Below are positions 1 through 6,252 of a stretch of DNA of 8,173 nucleotides, in pieces. Where the stretch lies: NCBI GenBank assembly GCA_014377795.1, contig JACMOY010000133.1:1-8173 (forward strand). Reading direction: 5' to 3'. The notes below the pieces were generated by a model. The model was not told where the DNA came from, searched no databases, and saw only the letters and a program-made list of their open reading frames with translations. The stretch's first letter is position 1. Each line of letters begins with the position of its first letter. A program made the translations under genes and the position numbers. Source of the stretch: Actinomycetota bacterium (GTDB lineage: Bacteria > Actinomycetota > Actinomycetes > Actinomycetales > Angustibacteraceae).

Positions 1-536
1 CCGAACGAGTTGATGATCCCGTGCGCAGCGAGGATCAGCAGGTAGATCACCAGGATCTGACAGGGCTTGGCGGCAAAGGACTCCCACACGGTGATCTGCA
101 GGAAGAAACCGATGATCGTGGCCAGCCCGAAGACGTTCGACGCCGTGACGGCCACCTGGCCGATCAGGTTGTACCAGCCCGTGGACCACGAGGCGATCGG
201 GGCGTGGGCCGGCTTGGCCATCTTGGCCGCCCAGTAGTACAGCCCGCCGGCGGTGGGGTAGGCCGAGCAGACCTCGGCCATCGCGAGCCCGACCAGGGTC
301 GACATCAGCCCCACGAACAGCCACCCGATGGTCGCGGTGCGTGGGCCGCCCGCGTTCATCGCCAGGTAGTAGGTGGTGATGCCGCCGGTCAGGATCGAGA
401 TGACCGTGAACGACACCGCGAAGTTCGAGAACCACCCCATCCCCCGGTCGAGCTCCTGGGCGTACCCCAGCTCGTGCAACCGACGCGAGTCCGCGTCGGC
501 GCCGGGGCGCGGGTCGACGGGCTTGGAGATGCTCAT
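1..536 (-). CDS. APC-family amino acid/amine permease (N-terminal part, truncated by window edge)
   Basis: The N-terminal 178 residues of a membrane permease of the amino acid-polyamine-organocation superfamily are visible; the stop lies beyond the left edge. Family full length is usually near 500 residues. The start has the family's hydrophilic lead-in (LGYAQEL, residues 23-29), then a first membrane segment around 36-58 with NFAVSFTVISILTGG. Further hydrophobic segments lie near 69-90, 122-147 and 160-175. PTAGGLYYW (94-102) is the conserved third-helix motif of this superfamily. The ATG at 534-536 has GGAGGG seven bases upstream. It is the last visible gene of the left minus-strand block, 70 nt after the amidotransferase-like gene, and may have its own promoter in that gap. 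The sequence style is closest to the bacterial relatives of GABA/choline/ethanolamine-type permeases, but substrate is inference; amino acids, GABA, ethanolamine or polyamines are all possible. Confidence 0.88.
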   Translation of the reverse strand, partial: MSISKPVDPRPGADADSRRLHELGYAQELDRGMGWFSNFAVSFTVISILTGGITTYYLAMNAGGPRTATIGWLFVGLMSTLVGLAMAEVCSAYPTAGGLYYWAAKMAKPAHAPIASWSTGWYNLIGQVAVTASNVFGLATIIGFFLQITVWESFAAKPCQILVIYLLILAAHGIINSF

Positions 537-543
537 GCGCGAT

Positions 544-549
544 CCCTCC
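544..549 (-). promoter_or_regulatory. Ribosome binding site of the APC permease
   Basis: The minus strand reads GGAGGG here, seven bases before the ATG at 534-536. It is one of the strongest Shine-Dalgarno matches in the window and fixes the permease start. Confidence 0.7.
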
Positions 550-573
550 GGGCATTCAATGGGCCAGTCCCAG

Positions 574-602
574 ACCATAGGGGCGACGCGCCGGCTGCAC
601 AA
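574..602 (-). promoter_or_regulatory. Candidate internal promoter before the APC permease
   Basis: On the minus strand, TTGTGC (597-602) and TATGGT (574-579) are separated by exactly 17 bases, a sigma70-type spacing. The -10 box lies about 37 bases before the permease ATG, inside the 70-nt gap after the upstream gene's stop. The -35 box matches the TTGACA consensus only in its first three bases. This could give the permease expression independent of the upstream genes. It is a pattern match only. Confidence 0.32.
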
Positions 603-606
603 CGGC

Positions 607-1299
607 CTAAACGGGACAAGATCCGACCAGCGCCTCGAACAGCCGTCGGTCGACGTCCTCCTCCGGGTGCCACTGGACGCCGAGGCAGAACGTCCCCCCG
701 GGTCGCTCGAGCGCCTCGATGGTGCCGTCGTCGGCCCAGGCGCTCGCGACGAGGGCGTCGGCCAGGCGGCCCACCGCCTGGTGGTGGTGGCACCGCGCCC
801 GGACGCTGGGCCCCACGAGGTCGTGCAGCCGCGAGCCCTGCGCCACCCGGACGTCCCGGTCGTGGAACGAGCCCGGCCCGGGGTCGTGCACGTCGGTGCC
901 GACGACGTCCGGCAGGTGCTGCACCAGGTCGCCGCCGAGCACCACGTTCATCAGCTGCATGCCGCGGCAGACCGCGAGCACCGGCAGCGACCGGTCGAAC
1001 GCAGCGGTCAGCAGCGCGGCCTCGTCGCCGTCCCGGTCAGGCCGCAGCGGCCCCAGCGACGGGTCGGGCGGTGCGCCGTACCTCGCCGGGTCGACGTCCG
1101 CACCGCCGGCCACCACGAGGCCGTCCAGCCGGGCCACCACGTCACCGGACGTCGCCCCCGTGGGCAGCAGCACCGGCTCACCCCCCGCGGAGCGCACCGC
1201 GTCGACGTAGCTCGCGGGCAGCAGCACCGCCGCGGAGTCCCAGGTGCCCCAACGGGCCTGCTCGCGGTAGGTGGTGATGCCGATCAGCGGCCGGGCCAT
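607..1299 (-). CDS. Gamma-glutamyl-gamma-aminobutyrate hydrolase family protein (PuuD-like class I glutamine amidotransferase, peptidase C26)
   Basis: This 230-residue cytoplasmic protein has the full class I glutamine amidotransferase fold expected of the C26 group. It opens with PLIGITTYRE (4-13). LDGLVVAGGADVDPARYG (58-75) is the oxyanion/glycine strand typical of PuuD. The nucleophile elbow is AVCRGMQLMNV with Cys111, followed by the HHHQAV stretch (171-176), and GVQWHPEE supplies His211 and Glu213. All three catalytic residues are present and the length is normal for the family. Members hydrolyse gamma-glutamyl amides, for example gamma-glutamyl-GABA in the putrescine pathway, releasing glutamate. 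ATG (1297-1299) comes 3 nt after the stop of the NCS1 permease, with a weak AGGG at 1307-1310, so translation is probably coupled. Flanking transporters on both sides suggest a catabolic role for an imported amine. The exact substrate is inferred, not shown. Confidence 0.9.
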   Translation of the reverse strand: MARPLIGITTYREQARWGTWDSAAVLLPASYVDAVRSAGGEPVLLPTGATSGDVVARLDGLVVAGGADVDPARYGAPPDPSLGPLRPDRDGDEAALLTAAFDRSLPVLAVCRGMQLMNVVLGGDLVQHLPDVVGTDVHDPGPGSFHDRDVRVAQGSRLHDLVGPSVRARCHHHQAVGRLADALVASAWADDGTIEALERPGGTFCLGVQWHPEEDVDRRLFEALVGSCPV

Positions 1300-1302
1300 C
1301 GC

Positions 1303-2742
1303 TCAGCCCTGAGCCGGCGTGCCCTCGAGCTGAGCCGCCTCGTCGTCCGCGAGACGCCGCTCGGCGGTCAGGTCGAGCCCGAGGCACAGCACCCGGTACA
1401 GGACGCCGGCCACCGGCAGGCCGACGAACAGCGAGAAGTCGGCGCCCCCGGCTGCGTTGGCAACCGGGCCCGCGTACAGGCCGGTGCTGAAGAACGGCAC
1501 CATCGCGGTGAACCCGACGAGGTAGGACACGATGCCGCGCCATCCCCATCGTCCGTAAACACCCCTGGGGTTGAAGATCTCAGCAATCGCGTAGTGACCC
1601 CGACGCACCAGGAAGTAGTCGACCAGGTTGACCGCGGTCCACGGGATGAACAGGTAGAGCACGAGCAGCAGGAAGTTCTCGAAGCTGCCCAGGAACGAGG
1701 ACGATGCGGTGATGGCGAACACCAGCGAGATGGCCGCCGTGACGGCGACGGTCACCACTCGGACTGTCAGGGTCGGGCGCACCTTCTTGAACGAGTCGAT
1801 CGCGCTGATCAGGGTCAGCGATCCGCCGTACATGTTCAGCGCCGTCACCGAGATCAGACCCAGCACCGAGAAGATCAGGACGATCGCCCCGAAGCCGGAG
1901 AAGACGCGGTCACCGGCCGCGTTGATCGACGTGATCGTGTCGAAGCCGTCGCCGGCCCACGCGGCCAGTGCCGAGCCGATGCACATGATCCAGATCGCAC
2001 CGAGGCCCGAGCCCCAGTAGGTCCACAGGAACGTCTTGCGCACGGTGACGCCGGGCGGCAGGTAGCGCGAGTAGTCCGAGACGTAGATGGCCCAGCTGAT
2101 CTGGTAGCCGGCGACCACGGAGTACTGCAGCAGGAACGGCGCCAGCTTGAAGCCGCCGAGGTCGAAGGCGCCCGCAGGGTAGGGCAGCAGCAGCACCGCC
2201 ACGGTGAGGACGCCGAAGAACAGCAGGAACCCGAAGGCGAGATACCGCTCCATCCGGTGGATGAAGTCGTAGCCCACGATCGCGGCGACCGCGGCCAGCA
2301 CCGTCGCGACGACGATCCACAGCCGTGAGCTGCCGTGCACCGTGGTCTTGAGGGCGTCCCCGGACAGGATCGTGTTGAAGATGTTGAAACCCGCGTACTG
2401 CAGGTACGCGAACAGCCACACCAGCAGAGCGCCCATGTAGCCGAACTGCGGGCGGGACTGGATCATCTGCGGCAGCCCCAGCTGGGGGCCTTGCGCCGAG
2501 TGCGCCGCCATGAAGAAGGTGCCGGTGAGCACCCCGGCGACGATGGCGATGAGCGACCACACCAGGTTGCCGCCGCTGGTGACCCCGAGGACCCCGACGG
2601 CAAGCGTCGCAATCTGGGCGTTGCTCATGAACCACAGCGGGCCGAGGTGCCACAGCTTGCCGTGGCGCTCAGCCAGCGGCACGTAGTCGATGGAGCGCAC
2701 CTCGATGCCGTTGATGCGCGCCGGGCTCTCGTCGATCGCCAT
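1303..2742 (-). CDS. NCS1-family nucleobase/allantoin-type permease (purine-cytosine permease family)
   Basis: This 479-residue inner-membrane transporter has about twelve hydrophobic segments and normal NCS1 length. Family marks include the cytoplasmic N-terminus GIEVRSIDYVPLAER (12-26) leading into LWHLGPLWFMSNAQIAT, then RPQFGYMG (97-104) and the SDYSRYLP motif (222-229) characteristic of cytosine/purine/allantoin permeases. PWTAVNLVDYFLVRRG (367-382) marks the later helices. NCS1 proteins are cation-coupled symporters for nucleobases, allantoin, hydantoins or related heterocycles. ATG (2740-2742) has GAGAGGA four bases upstream. It follows glycerate kinase after 93 nt and precedes the PuuD-like hydrolase by 3 nt. 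Glycerate kinase upstream is compatible with allantoin or glyoxylate catabolism, while the hydrolase and APC permease downstream point to amine catabolism. Substrate remains open. Confidence 0.9.
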   Translation of the reverse strand: MAIDESPARINGIEVRSIDYVPLAERHGKLWHLGPLWFMSNAQIATLAVGVLGVTSGGNLVWSLIAIVAGVLTGTFFMAAHSAQGPQLGLPQMIQSRPQFGYMGALLVWLFAYLQYAGFNIFNTILSGDALKTTVHGSSRLWIVVATVLAAVAAIVGYDFIHRMERYLAFGFLLFFGVLTVAVLLLPYPAGAFDLGGFKLAPFLLQYSVVAGYQISWAIYVSDYSRYLPPGVTVRKTFLWTYWGSGLGAIWIMCIGSALAAWAGDGFDTITSINAAGDRVFSGFGAIVLIFSVLGLISVTALNMYGGSLTLISAIDSFKKVRPTLTVRVVTVAVTAAISLVFAITASSSFLGSFENFLLLVLYLFIPWTAVNLVDYFLVRRGHYAIAEIFNPRGVYGRWGWRGIVSYLVGFTAMVPFFSTGLYAGPVANAAGGADFSLFVGLPVAGVLYRVLCLGLDLTAERRLADDEAAQLEGTPAQG

Positions 2743-2835
2743 GGTGTCCTCTCGCGGTCCGGTCCAGCCGCCACGTGCTCCACCTGGCAGCGAAACCGTA
2801 CTGCCGCGCGGACCCTCGCGTCACCGACCGTCCGC
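2743..2835 (-). promoter_or_regulatory. 93-nt gap before the NCS1 permease: candidate promoter and operator-like inverted repeat
   Basis: On the minus strand GTGACG (2819-2824) and TACGGT (2795-2800) are spaced 18 bases apart, a weak sigma70-like pair. An inverted repeat GGCAG-N10-CTGCC (2786-2790 and 2801-2805) brackets the -10 box and could be an operator. GAGAGGA at 2747-2753 is the ribosome binding site. The gap is long compared with the 3-nt junctions elsewhere in the block, so the NCS1-hydrolase-APC trio may be a separate transcription unit from SRPBCC-glycerate kinase. Confidence 0.28.
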
Positions 2836-3942
2836 TCACGCGCCGACGTCGGCCGCCAGCCGTCCGCCGAGCACCTCGAGCAGGGGTCCGGGGTCGTCGA
2901 TGCAGACCCGCACGTCCGGCTCGACGTCGGTGAGGGAGTACACGGCCGACACCCCGGCGGCGGCAAGCTCACGCGCGTCGAGCGTGGACTGACCGCACAC
3001 CGCGACGCAGCGCACCCCGGCCAGCCGTGCGGCCGCAGCGACGCCGGCCACGGCCTTGCCGTGCAACGTCTGCTGGTCCAGCGCGCCCTCACCCGTGACG
3101 ACGAGGTCCGCGCCGACCGCCGCCTGCGCGAACCCGCCCAGCTCGAGGACGACGTCGATGCCCGGCCGCATCGTCGCGCGCAGCACGGTCAACGCCGCAT
3201 ACCCCACCCCGCCGGCGGCCCCGGCGCCGGGACGACTCGCCGCCGCCGGGGCGACCAGGTGCGACAGGTGCACGAGCGCAGCGTCCAGCGCGACGACGTC
3301 AGCTGGCGTCGCACCCTTCTGCGGCCCGTAGACGGCCGCGGCGCCGGTGGTCCCGGTCAGCGGGTTGTCGACGTCGGTCGCCAGAACGACCCGGACGTCG
3401 GCCAGCCGGCGGTCGAGGCCGCTGACGTCGACGCGGGCCAGGGACCCGAGGGCGATGCCGCCCAGCGGCAGGTCGGTGCCGTCGTCCGCGAGCAGCCGCA
3501 CGCCCAGGGCCTGCAGCATCCCGGCCCCCCCGTCGGTGCTGGCCGAGCCGCCGACACCCAGGACGATCTCGTGGCATCCTGCGTCCAGCGCTGCACGGAT
3601 CAGCTCGCCCACCCCGAAGCTGCTCGCGCGCAACGGGTCTGTGCGCCCACCCGGCAGCAGGGTGAGGCCGGCGACCGCCGCCAGCTCGATGACCGCTACG
3701 CCGTCCCGGACCCCGATGGCCGAACGCACCCGGGCCCGGGTGGGGCCGTGCGCCTCGACGTCGACGCGCCGAAAGCCCCTCGCGAAAGCGGCTTCCAGCG
3801 TGCCGTCGCCGCCGTCGGCGACAGGGACGGCGACCAGCTCGACGTCCGCAGCAGCCCGGCGGATACCCCTCGCGAGGTGCGTCCTCACCTGGGCGGCCGT
3901 CAACGTGCCCTTGAACTTGTCCGGCGCCAGCACGATGCGCAC
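2836..3942 (-). CDS. Glycerate kinase, type I (GlxK/GarK family)
   Basis: This 368-residue cytoplasmic enzyme phosphorylates D-glycerate with ATP. The GlxK/GarK class generally makes 2-phosphoglycerate, feeding products of glyoxylate, tartronate or allantoin breakdown into glycolysis. The signature blocks are all present in order: APDKFKGTLTA (6-16), PVADGGDGT (40-48), GVGGSASTDGG (129-139), ATDVDNPL (188-195), GPQKGAT (206-212), GAAGGVGY (241-248) and TGEGALDQQTLHGK (283-296). Length is that of the family, about 370-380. The start is GTG (3940-3942) with GAGGGAG six bases upstream (3949-3955), which lies inside the end of the SRPBCC gene; only 3 nt separate that gene's stop from this start. 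The two are therefore very likely co-transcribed and coupled. No glyoxylate carboligase or tartronate semialdehyde reductase is visible here. Confidence 0.95.
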   Translation of the reverse strand: MRIVLAPDKFKGTLTAAQVRTHLARGIRRAAADVELVAVPVADGGDGTLEAAFARGFRRVDVEAHGPTRARVRSAIGVRDGVAVIELAAVAGLTLLPGGRTDPLRASSFGVGELIRAALDAGCHEIVLGVGGSASTDGGAGMLQALGVRLLADDGTDLPLGGIALGSLARVDVSGLDRRLADVRVVLATDVDNPLTGTTGAAAVYGPQKGATPADVVALDAALVHLSHLVAPAAASRPGAGAAGGVGYAALTVLRATMRPGIDVVLELGGFAQAAVGADLVVTGEGALDQQTLHGKAVAGVAAAARLAGVRCVAVCGQSTLDARELAAAGVSAVYSLTDVEPDVRVCIDDPGPLLEVLGGRLAADVGA

Positions 3943-3945
3943 AGC

Positions 3946-4410
3946 TCACTCCCTCGGTCGGGAACCCAGCTGGGTCGAGAGGTTGCGCAGACCCCTGGAC
4001 ATGTCTCGCCCCAGCACCGACCTGATGAACAGCGGCATCGTGACGCCCAGGACACCGTCGGGCCGCGGCAGGTCGAGCTCGCGCAGCACCGTCGACCCCC
4101 CGCCCCGGGGTGCGACGACGAAGGTGGAGCGGTAGGTGCCGCTGGCGTCGACGCTCTCGAGCACGAGGCGCTCGGATGGTTCGAGCTCGAGCACGCGGAC
4201 CTCGTTGCGGTGCTCGCTGCGGCCCGGCAGGTGGCCGTAGGAGGTGAAGGTCGAGCCGACGACCAACTCACCGGTGGGCGGCAGGTCGCCGACGCGAAAG
4301 GGCTTTGGCGACCACTGGGCGTGGCGGCTGACGTCGGCGACGTAGGCGAAGACCTGCTCGGGCGGGCGGTCCACGTAGACGACAGCTCGCGCGGTGACCC
4401 GCTGCTCCAC
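3946..4410 (-). CDS. SRPBCC-fold protein (polyketide cyclase/START-like superfamily), function unknown
   Basis: This 154-residue protein has the outline of the SRPBCC helix-grip fold. An opening strand RAVVYVDRPPEQVFAYVADVSRHAQW (8-33) is the usual start of the fold, with the Trp after the first helices. A run of strands follows in the middle (VRVLELEPSERLVLES, 71-86; TYRSTFVVAPRGGGSTVLRELDL, 92-114), and a C-terminal amphipathic helix spans about 125-148. Such proteins bind small hydrophobic ligands, but catalytic residues are not conserved across the superfamily, so no reaction can be assigned. The GTG start (4408-4410) has GGGAGG four bases upstream (4415-4420), a short spacing, with no better in-frame start. 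It is the first gene of the left minus-strand block and is joined to glycerate kinase with a 3-nt gap, which may reflect shared expression rather than shared chemistry. Confidence 0.82.
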   Translation of the reverse strand: MEQRVTARAVVYVDRPPEQVFAYVADVSRHAQWSPKPFRVGDLPPTGELVVGSTFTSYGHLPGRSEHRNEVRVLELEPSERLVLESVDASGTYRSTFVVAPRGGGSTVLRELDLPRPDGVLGVTMPLFIRSVLGRDMSRGLRNLSTQLGSRPRE

Positions 4411-4661
4411 GACGCCTCCCGCTGCTCGACCACCTGGACAGACCGTACGTCAGGGCCGTCATCGCCGAGCCGTCGTGGTCGGGGCACCGCCGACGAGCCG
4501 GTACAGTTGACCCAGTCGGCGCGCGCCGCTGTCAGTGCTGCATCGTCGCAGCACGCACCACAGCAGCGGCCCCCAGGCACTTCTTGATCTAGGCGCTCCG
4601 ACATCCCGCCGGCCAGCAACCGCTGTCGCCCGGTGCCGAGGGTGCCCCTGGAGCACCCGGC
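4411..4661. promoter_or_regulatory. Divergent intergenic region between the SRPBCC gene and the helicase
   Basis: About 250 bases separate the two diverging starts, so promoters for both directions should lie here. Toward the left block, TACGGT (minus strand, 4442-4447) is a possible -10 box; no convincing -35 accompanies it. Toward the helicase, TACAGT (4502-4507) fits a TAnnnT -10 pattern and TTGACC (4507-4512) resembles a -35, but the two overlap and cannot be one promoter, and neither has a good partner. The part from about 4560 onward is GC-rich with several short complementary segments and is better read as mRNA leader. I see no convincing small gene in it. Confidence 0.4.
4640..4658 (+). 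promoter_or_regulatory. Hairpin in the helicase leader covering its ribosome binding site
   Basis: GGGTGC (4640-4645) and GCACCC (4653-4658) form a perfect 6-bp stem with a 7-nt loop. The stem begins inside the GGAG (4650-4653) that sits eight bases before the ATG at 4662. An alternative pairing is possible between GCTCC (4595-4599) and GGAGC (4650-4654). Either structure could hide the ribosome binding site if the ATG is the real start, and could be melted by the helicase itself. Regulatory action is inference. Confidence 0.35.
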
Positions 4662-6164
4662 ATGTCGACGTCCGGCCGCCACCGTGGCCGCGCGTGGCCT
4701 GCCAGTGTCACGGAAACGAGTTCTTCCTTGTCTCAGCAGTCCCCCGAAACCTCCAGCACCAATGCCTTCGCCGACCTGGGCCTGCCGGCCGAGATCGTCC
4801 AGCGACTGGCCCGCGACGGCATCACCGAGCCGTTCCCGATCCAGACCGCGACCATCCCGGACGCGTTGTCCGGGCGCGACGTCCTCGGCCGCGGCCAGAC
4901 CGGCTCGGGCAAGACCCTGGCGTTCGGGCTGCCCGTCCTGGCCCGGCTGGCCGGCCGCACCAGCGCCCCGCGCCGTCCGCGCGCCGTGGTGCTGGTCCCC
5001 ACCCGCGAGCTGGCGATGCAGGTGCACGACGCGATCGAGCCCCTCGCCCACGTGCTCGGCGTCCGCGTGAAGCTGGTCGCCGGTGGCCTGCCGTACTACA
5101 AGCAGATCCAGGCGCTCGACCGCGGTGTCGACGTCCTGGTCGCCACCCCGGGCCGGCTCACCGACCTGGTCGACCGCGGCAACTGCATTCTCGACCAGGT
5201 CGAGGTCATGGTGCTCGATGAGGCAGACCACATGTGCGACATGGGTTTCATGCCCGCCGTGAGCGAGCTGCTCGACCACACGCCCAAGGGCGGCCAGCGG
5301 TTGCTGTTCTCAGCCACCCTCGACGGCGACGTCGACAAGCTCGTCCGCAAGTACCTGGCCAACCCGGTCACCCACTCGACCAGCGACGCGCGCGCCTCGG
5401 TGACGACCATGGAGCATCACGTGTGGCTGGTGAAGCCGGCCCACAAGGCCCCCGTCACCGCTGCGCTCGTCGCGCGCGAGGGACGCACGATCGTGTTCGT
5501 CCGCACCAAGCTCGGTGCCGACCGCGTCGCCGAGCAGCTGCGTGAGCAGGGCCTGCGCGCTGCCGCCCTGCACGGCGGCCTCGGCCAGGGTGCGCGCAAC
5601 AAGACGCTCACCGCGTTCAAGGACGGCAAGGTGCCGGTGCTGGTCGCGACCGACGTCGCGGCCCGCGGCATCCACGTCGACGACGTCAGCCTCGTCGTCC
5701 AGGTCGACCCCCCGGCCGACCACAAGGACTACCTGCACCGCGCCGGGCGCACGGCCCGCGCCGGCGGCACCGGGGCGGTCATCACCCTGGCGCTGCCGCA
5801 CCAGCGTCGCACCGTCGAGCGGCTGACGTCGCTGGCCGGTGTCGACGTCCGCGCCATCGCGGTGAGCCCGGACGACGCGAACGTGCTGTCGGTCTCGGGC
5901 GGCGCCGTGCCGAGCGGGGTCAAGGTCGAGGAGCGCGACCTGTTCCCGCCGTCGCGCGGCTCCAGCCGCACCGGCGGCCCGCGTCGCAGCGGTGGTTTCC
6001 GCGGTGAGGGTTCGGGACGTCGTGAGGGCGGCTACCGCGACGCGGCACCCCGCCGTGACGGTGGGCCCCGCAGCGACGCCGGCCGCCCGGCGTCCGCCCG
6101 TCCCGCCTCGGCGCGTCCGGGCAGCGAGCGCCGGCCCGCCCCGCGGCGCGACGTCCGCAGCTGA
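4662..6164 (+). CDS. DEAD-box ATP-dependent RNA helicase with Arg/Gly-rich tail
   Basis: This 500-residue cytoplasmic RNA helicase carries every core motif. The Q motif region is FADLGLPAEI...PFPIQ (36-61). Motif I is GQTGSGKT (78-85), Ia PTRELA (113-118), Ib TPGR (162-165), II DEAD (186-189), III SAT (217-219), IV IVFVRT (277-282), V VATDVAARG (328-336) and VI HRAGRTAR (359-366). After about residue 430 the chain becomes a disordered basic tail rich in Arg, Gly, Ser and Pro, typical of RNA-binding extensions. Such helicases unwind short RNA duplexes in ribosome assembly, mRNA decay or cold adaptation. The ATG at 4662 has GGAG eight bases upstream. However, the first 22 residues look unlike a helicase N-terminus, and the in-frame TTG at 4728 (starting S-Q-Q-S-P-E) would give a 478-residue protein with a more typical short lead-in. 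The gene stands alone on the plus strand and converges with the ABC operon. Confidence 0.95.
   Translation: MSTSGRHRGRAWPASVTETSSSLSQQSPETSSTNAFADLGLPAEIVQRLARDGITEPFPIQTATIPDALSGRDVLGRGQTGSGKTLAFGLPVLARLAGRTSAPRRPRAVVLVPTRELAMQVHDAIEPLAHVLGVRVKLVAGGLPYYKQIQALDRGVDVLVATPGRLTDLVDRGNCILDQVEVMVLDEADHMCDMGFMPAVSELLDHTPKGGQRLLFSATLDGDVDKLVRKYLANPVTHSTSDARASVTTMEHHVWLVKPAHKAPVTAALVAREGRTIVFVRTKLGADRVAEQLREQGLRAAALHGGLGQGARNKTLTAFKDGKVPVLVATDVAARGIHVDDVSLVVQVDPPADHKDYLHRAGRTARAGGTGAVITLALPHQRRTVERLTSLAGVDVRAIAVSPDDANVLSVSGGAVPSGVKVEERDLFPPSRGSSRTGGPRRSGGFRGEGSGRREGGYRDAAPRRDGGPRSDAGRPASARPASARPGSERRPAPRRDVRS
5952..6161 (+). other. Low-complexity Arg/Gly/Pro tail of the helicase
   Basis: The last 70 or so residues are dominated by R, G, S, P and A, with blocks such as RTGGPRRSGGFRGEGSGRR and a short repeated unit RPASA / RPASA / RPGSE near residues 475-490. 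No folded domain is expected. Comparable tails in DEAD-box proteins bind RNA non-specifically or tether the enzyme to RNP assemblies. The repeat at DNA level is imperfect. Confidence 0.7.
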
Positions 6165-6167
6165 CCT

Positions 6168-6231
6168 TTCCTCCCCCCGACCGGTCTCCAGCGCCCGAGA
6201 CGGGCCGGATGTGCCCGGCCGGGGGGAGGAA
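6168..6231. terminator. Bidirectional terminator between converging helicase and ABC operon
   Basis: TTCCTCCCCCC (6168-6178) and GGGGGGAGGAA (6221-6231) are perfect 11-bp inverted arms. They extend inward by G6179-C6220, then, after one A/C mismatch, by four more pairs (6181-6184 with 6215-6218). The enclosed loop can form its own GTCTC/GAGAC hairpin (6184-6188 with 6197-6201), which competes for G6184. The structure begins 4 nt after the helicase stop and can fold in either transcript. Neither side has a U tract, so this would be a stem-only terminator of the kind common in high-GC actinobacteria. Confidence 0.7.
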
Positions 6232-6252
6232 CGCGGGGTGGGGGAGGAACGC
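6222..6252. repeat. 13-bp direct repeat at the terminator, two copies
   Basis: GGGGGAGGAACGC occurs at 6222-6234 and again at 6240-6252, an 18-nt period. The first copy is the 3' arm of the terminator stem. The second abuts the ABC permease stop codon (6253-6255) and is equally complementary to 6168-6177, so it could serve as an alternative arm. Confidence 0.75.

Noticed and set aside
4507..4535. TTGACC-N17-TGTCAG as the helicase promoter
   Set aside because: The -35 box is good, but TGTCAG is a poor -10 box lacking the TA start and final T. The match is not enough to call.
373..4587. Two very long plus-strand open frames (373-2328, 651 codons; 2335-4587, 750 codons) covering the left block
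   Set aside because: They lie antisense to five genes with clear family motifs. Their translations are R/H/Q/D/G-rich without hydrophobic cores or domains, as expected opposite high-GC3 genes.
4600..4661. Resemblance of GCCGGCCAGCAACC...GGTGCC to part of a SAM-type riboswitch aptamer
   Set aside because: Only a short stretch is similar. I cannot build the enclosing P1 stem or the rest of the conserved core, and an RNA helicase is not a usual SAM-riboswitch target.
4535..4727. Plus-strand GTG open frame through the helicase leader as a leader peptide or small gene
   Set aside because: It runs on into the helicase in the wrong frame, has no good ribosome site, and its Arg/Pro/His-rich translation looks like shadow coding. 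The leader is better explained as RNA.
3900..5279. 459-codon minus-strand open frame across the SRPBCC gene and the helicase start
   Set aside because: It is antisense to well-supported helicase motifs and out of frame with the SRPBCC gene. Its composition is low-complexity and no domain is recognisable.
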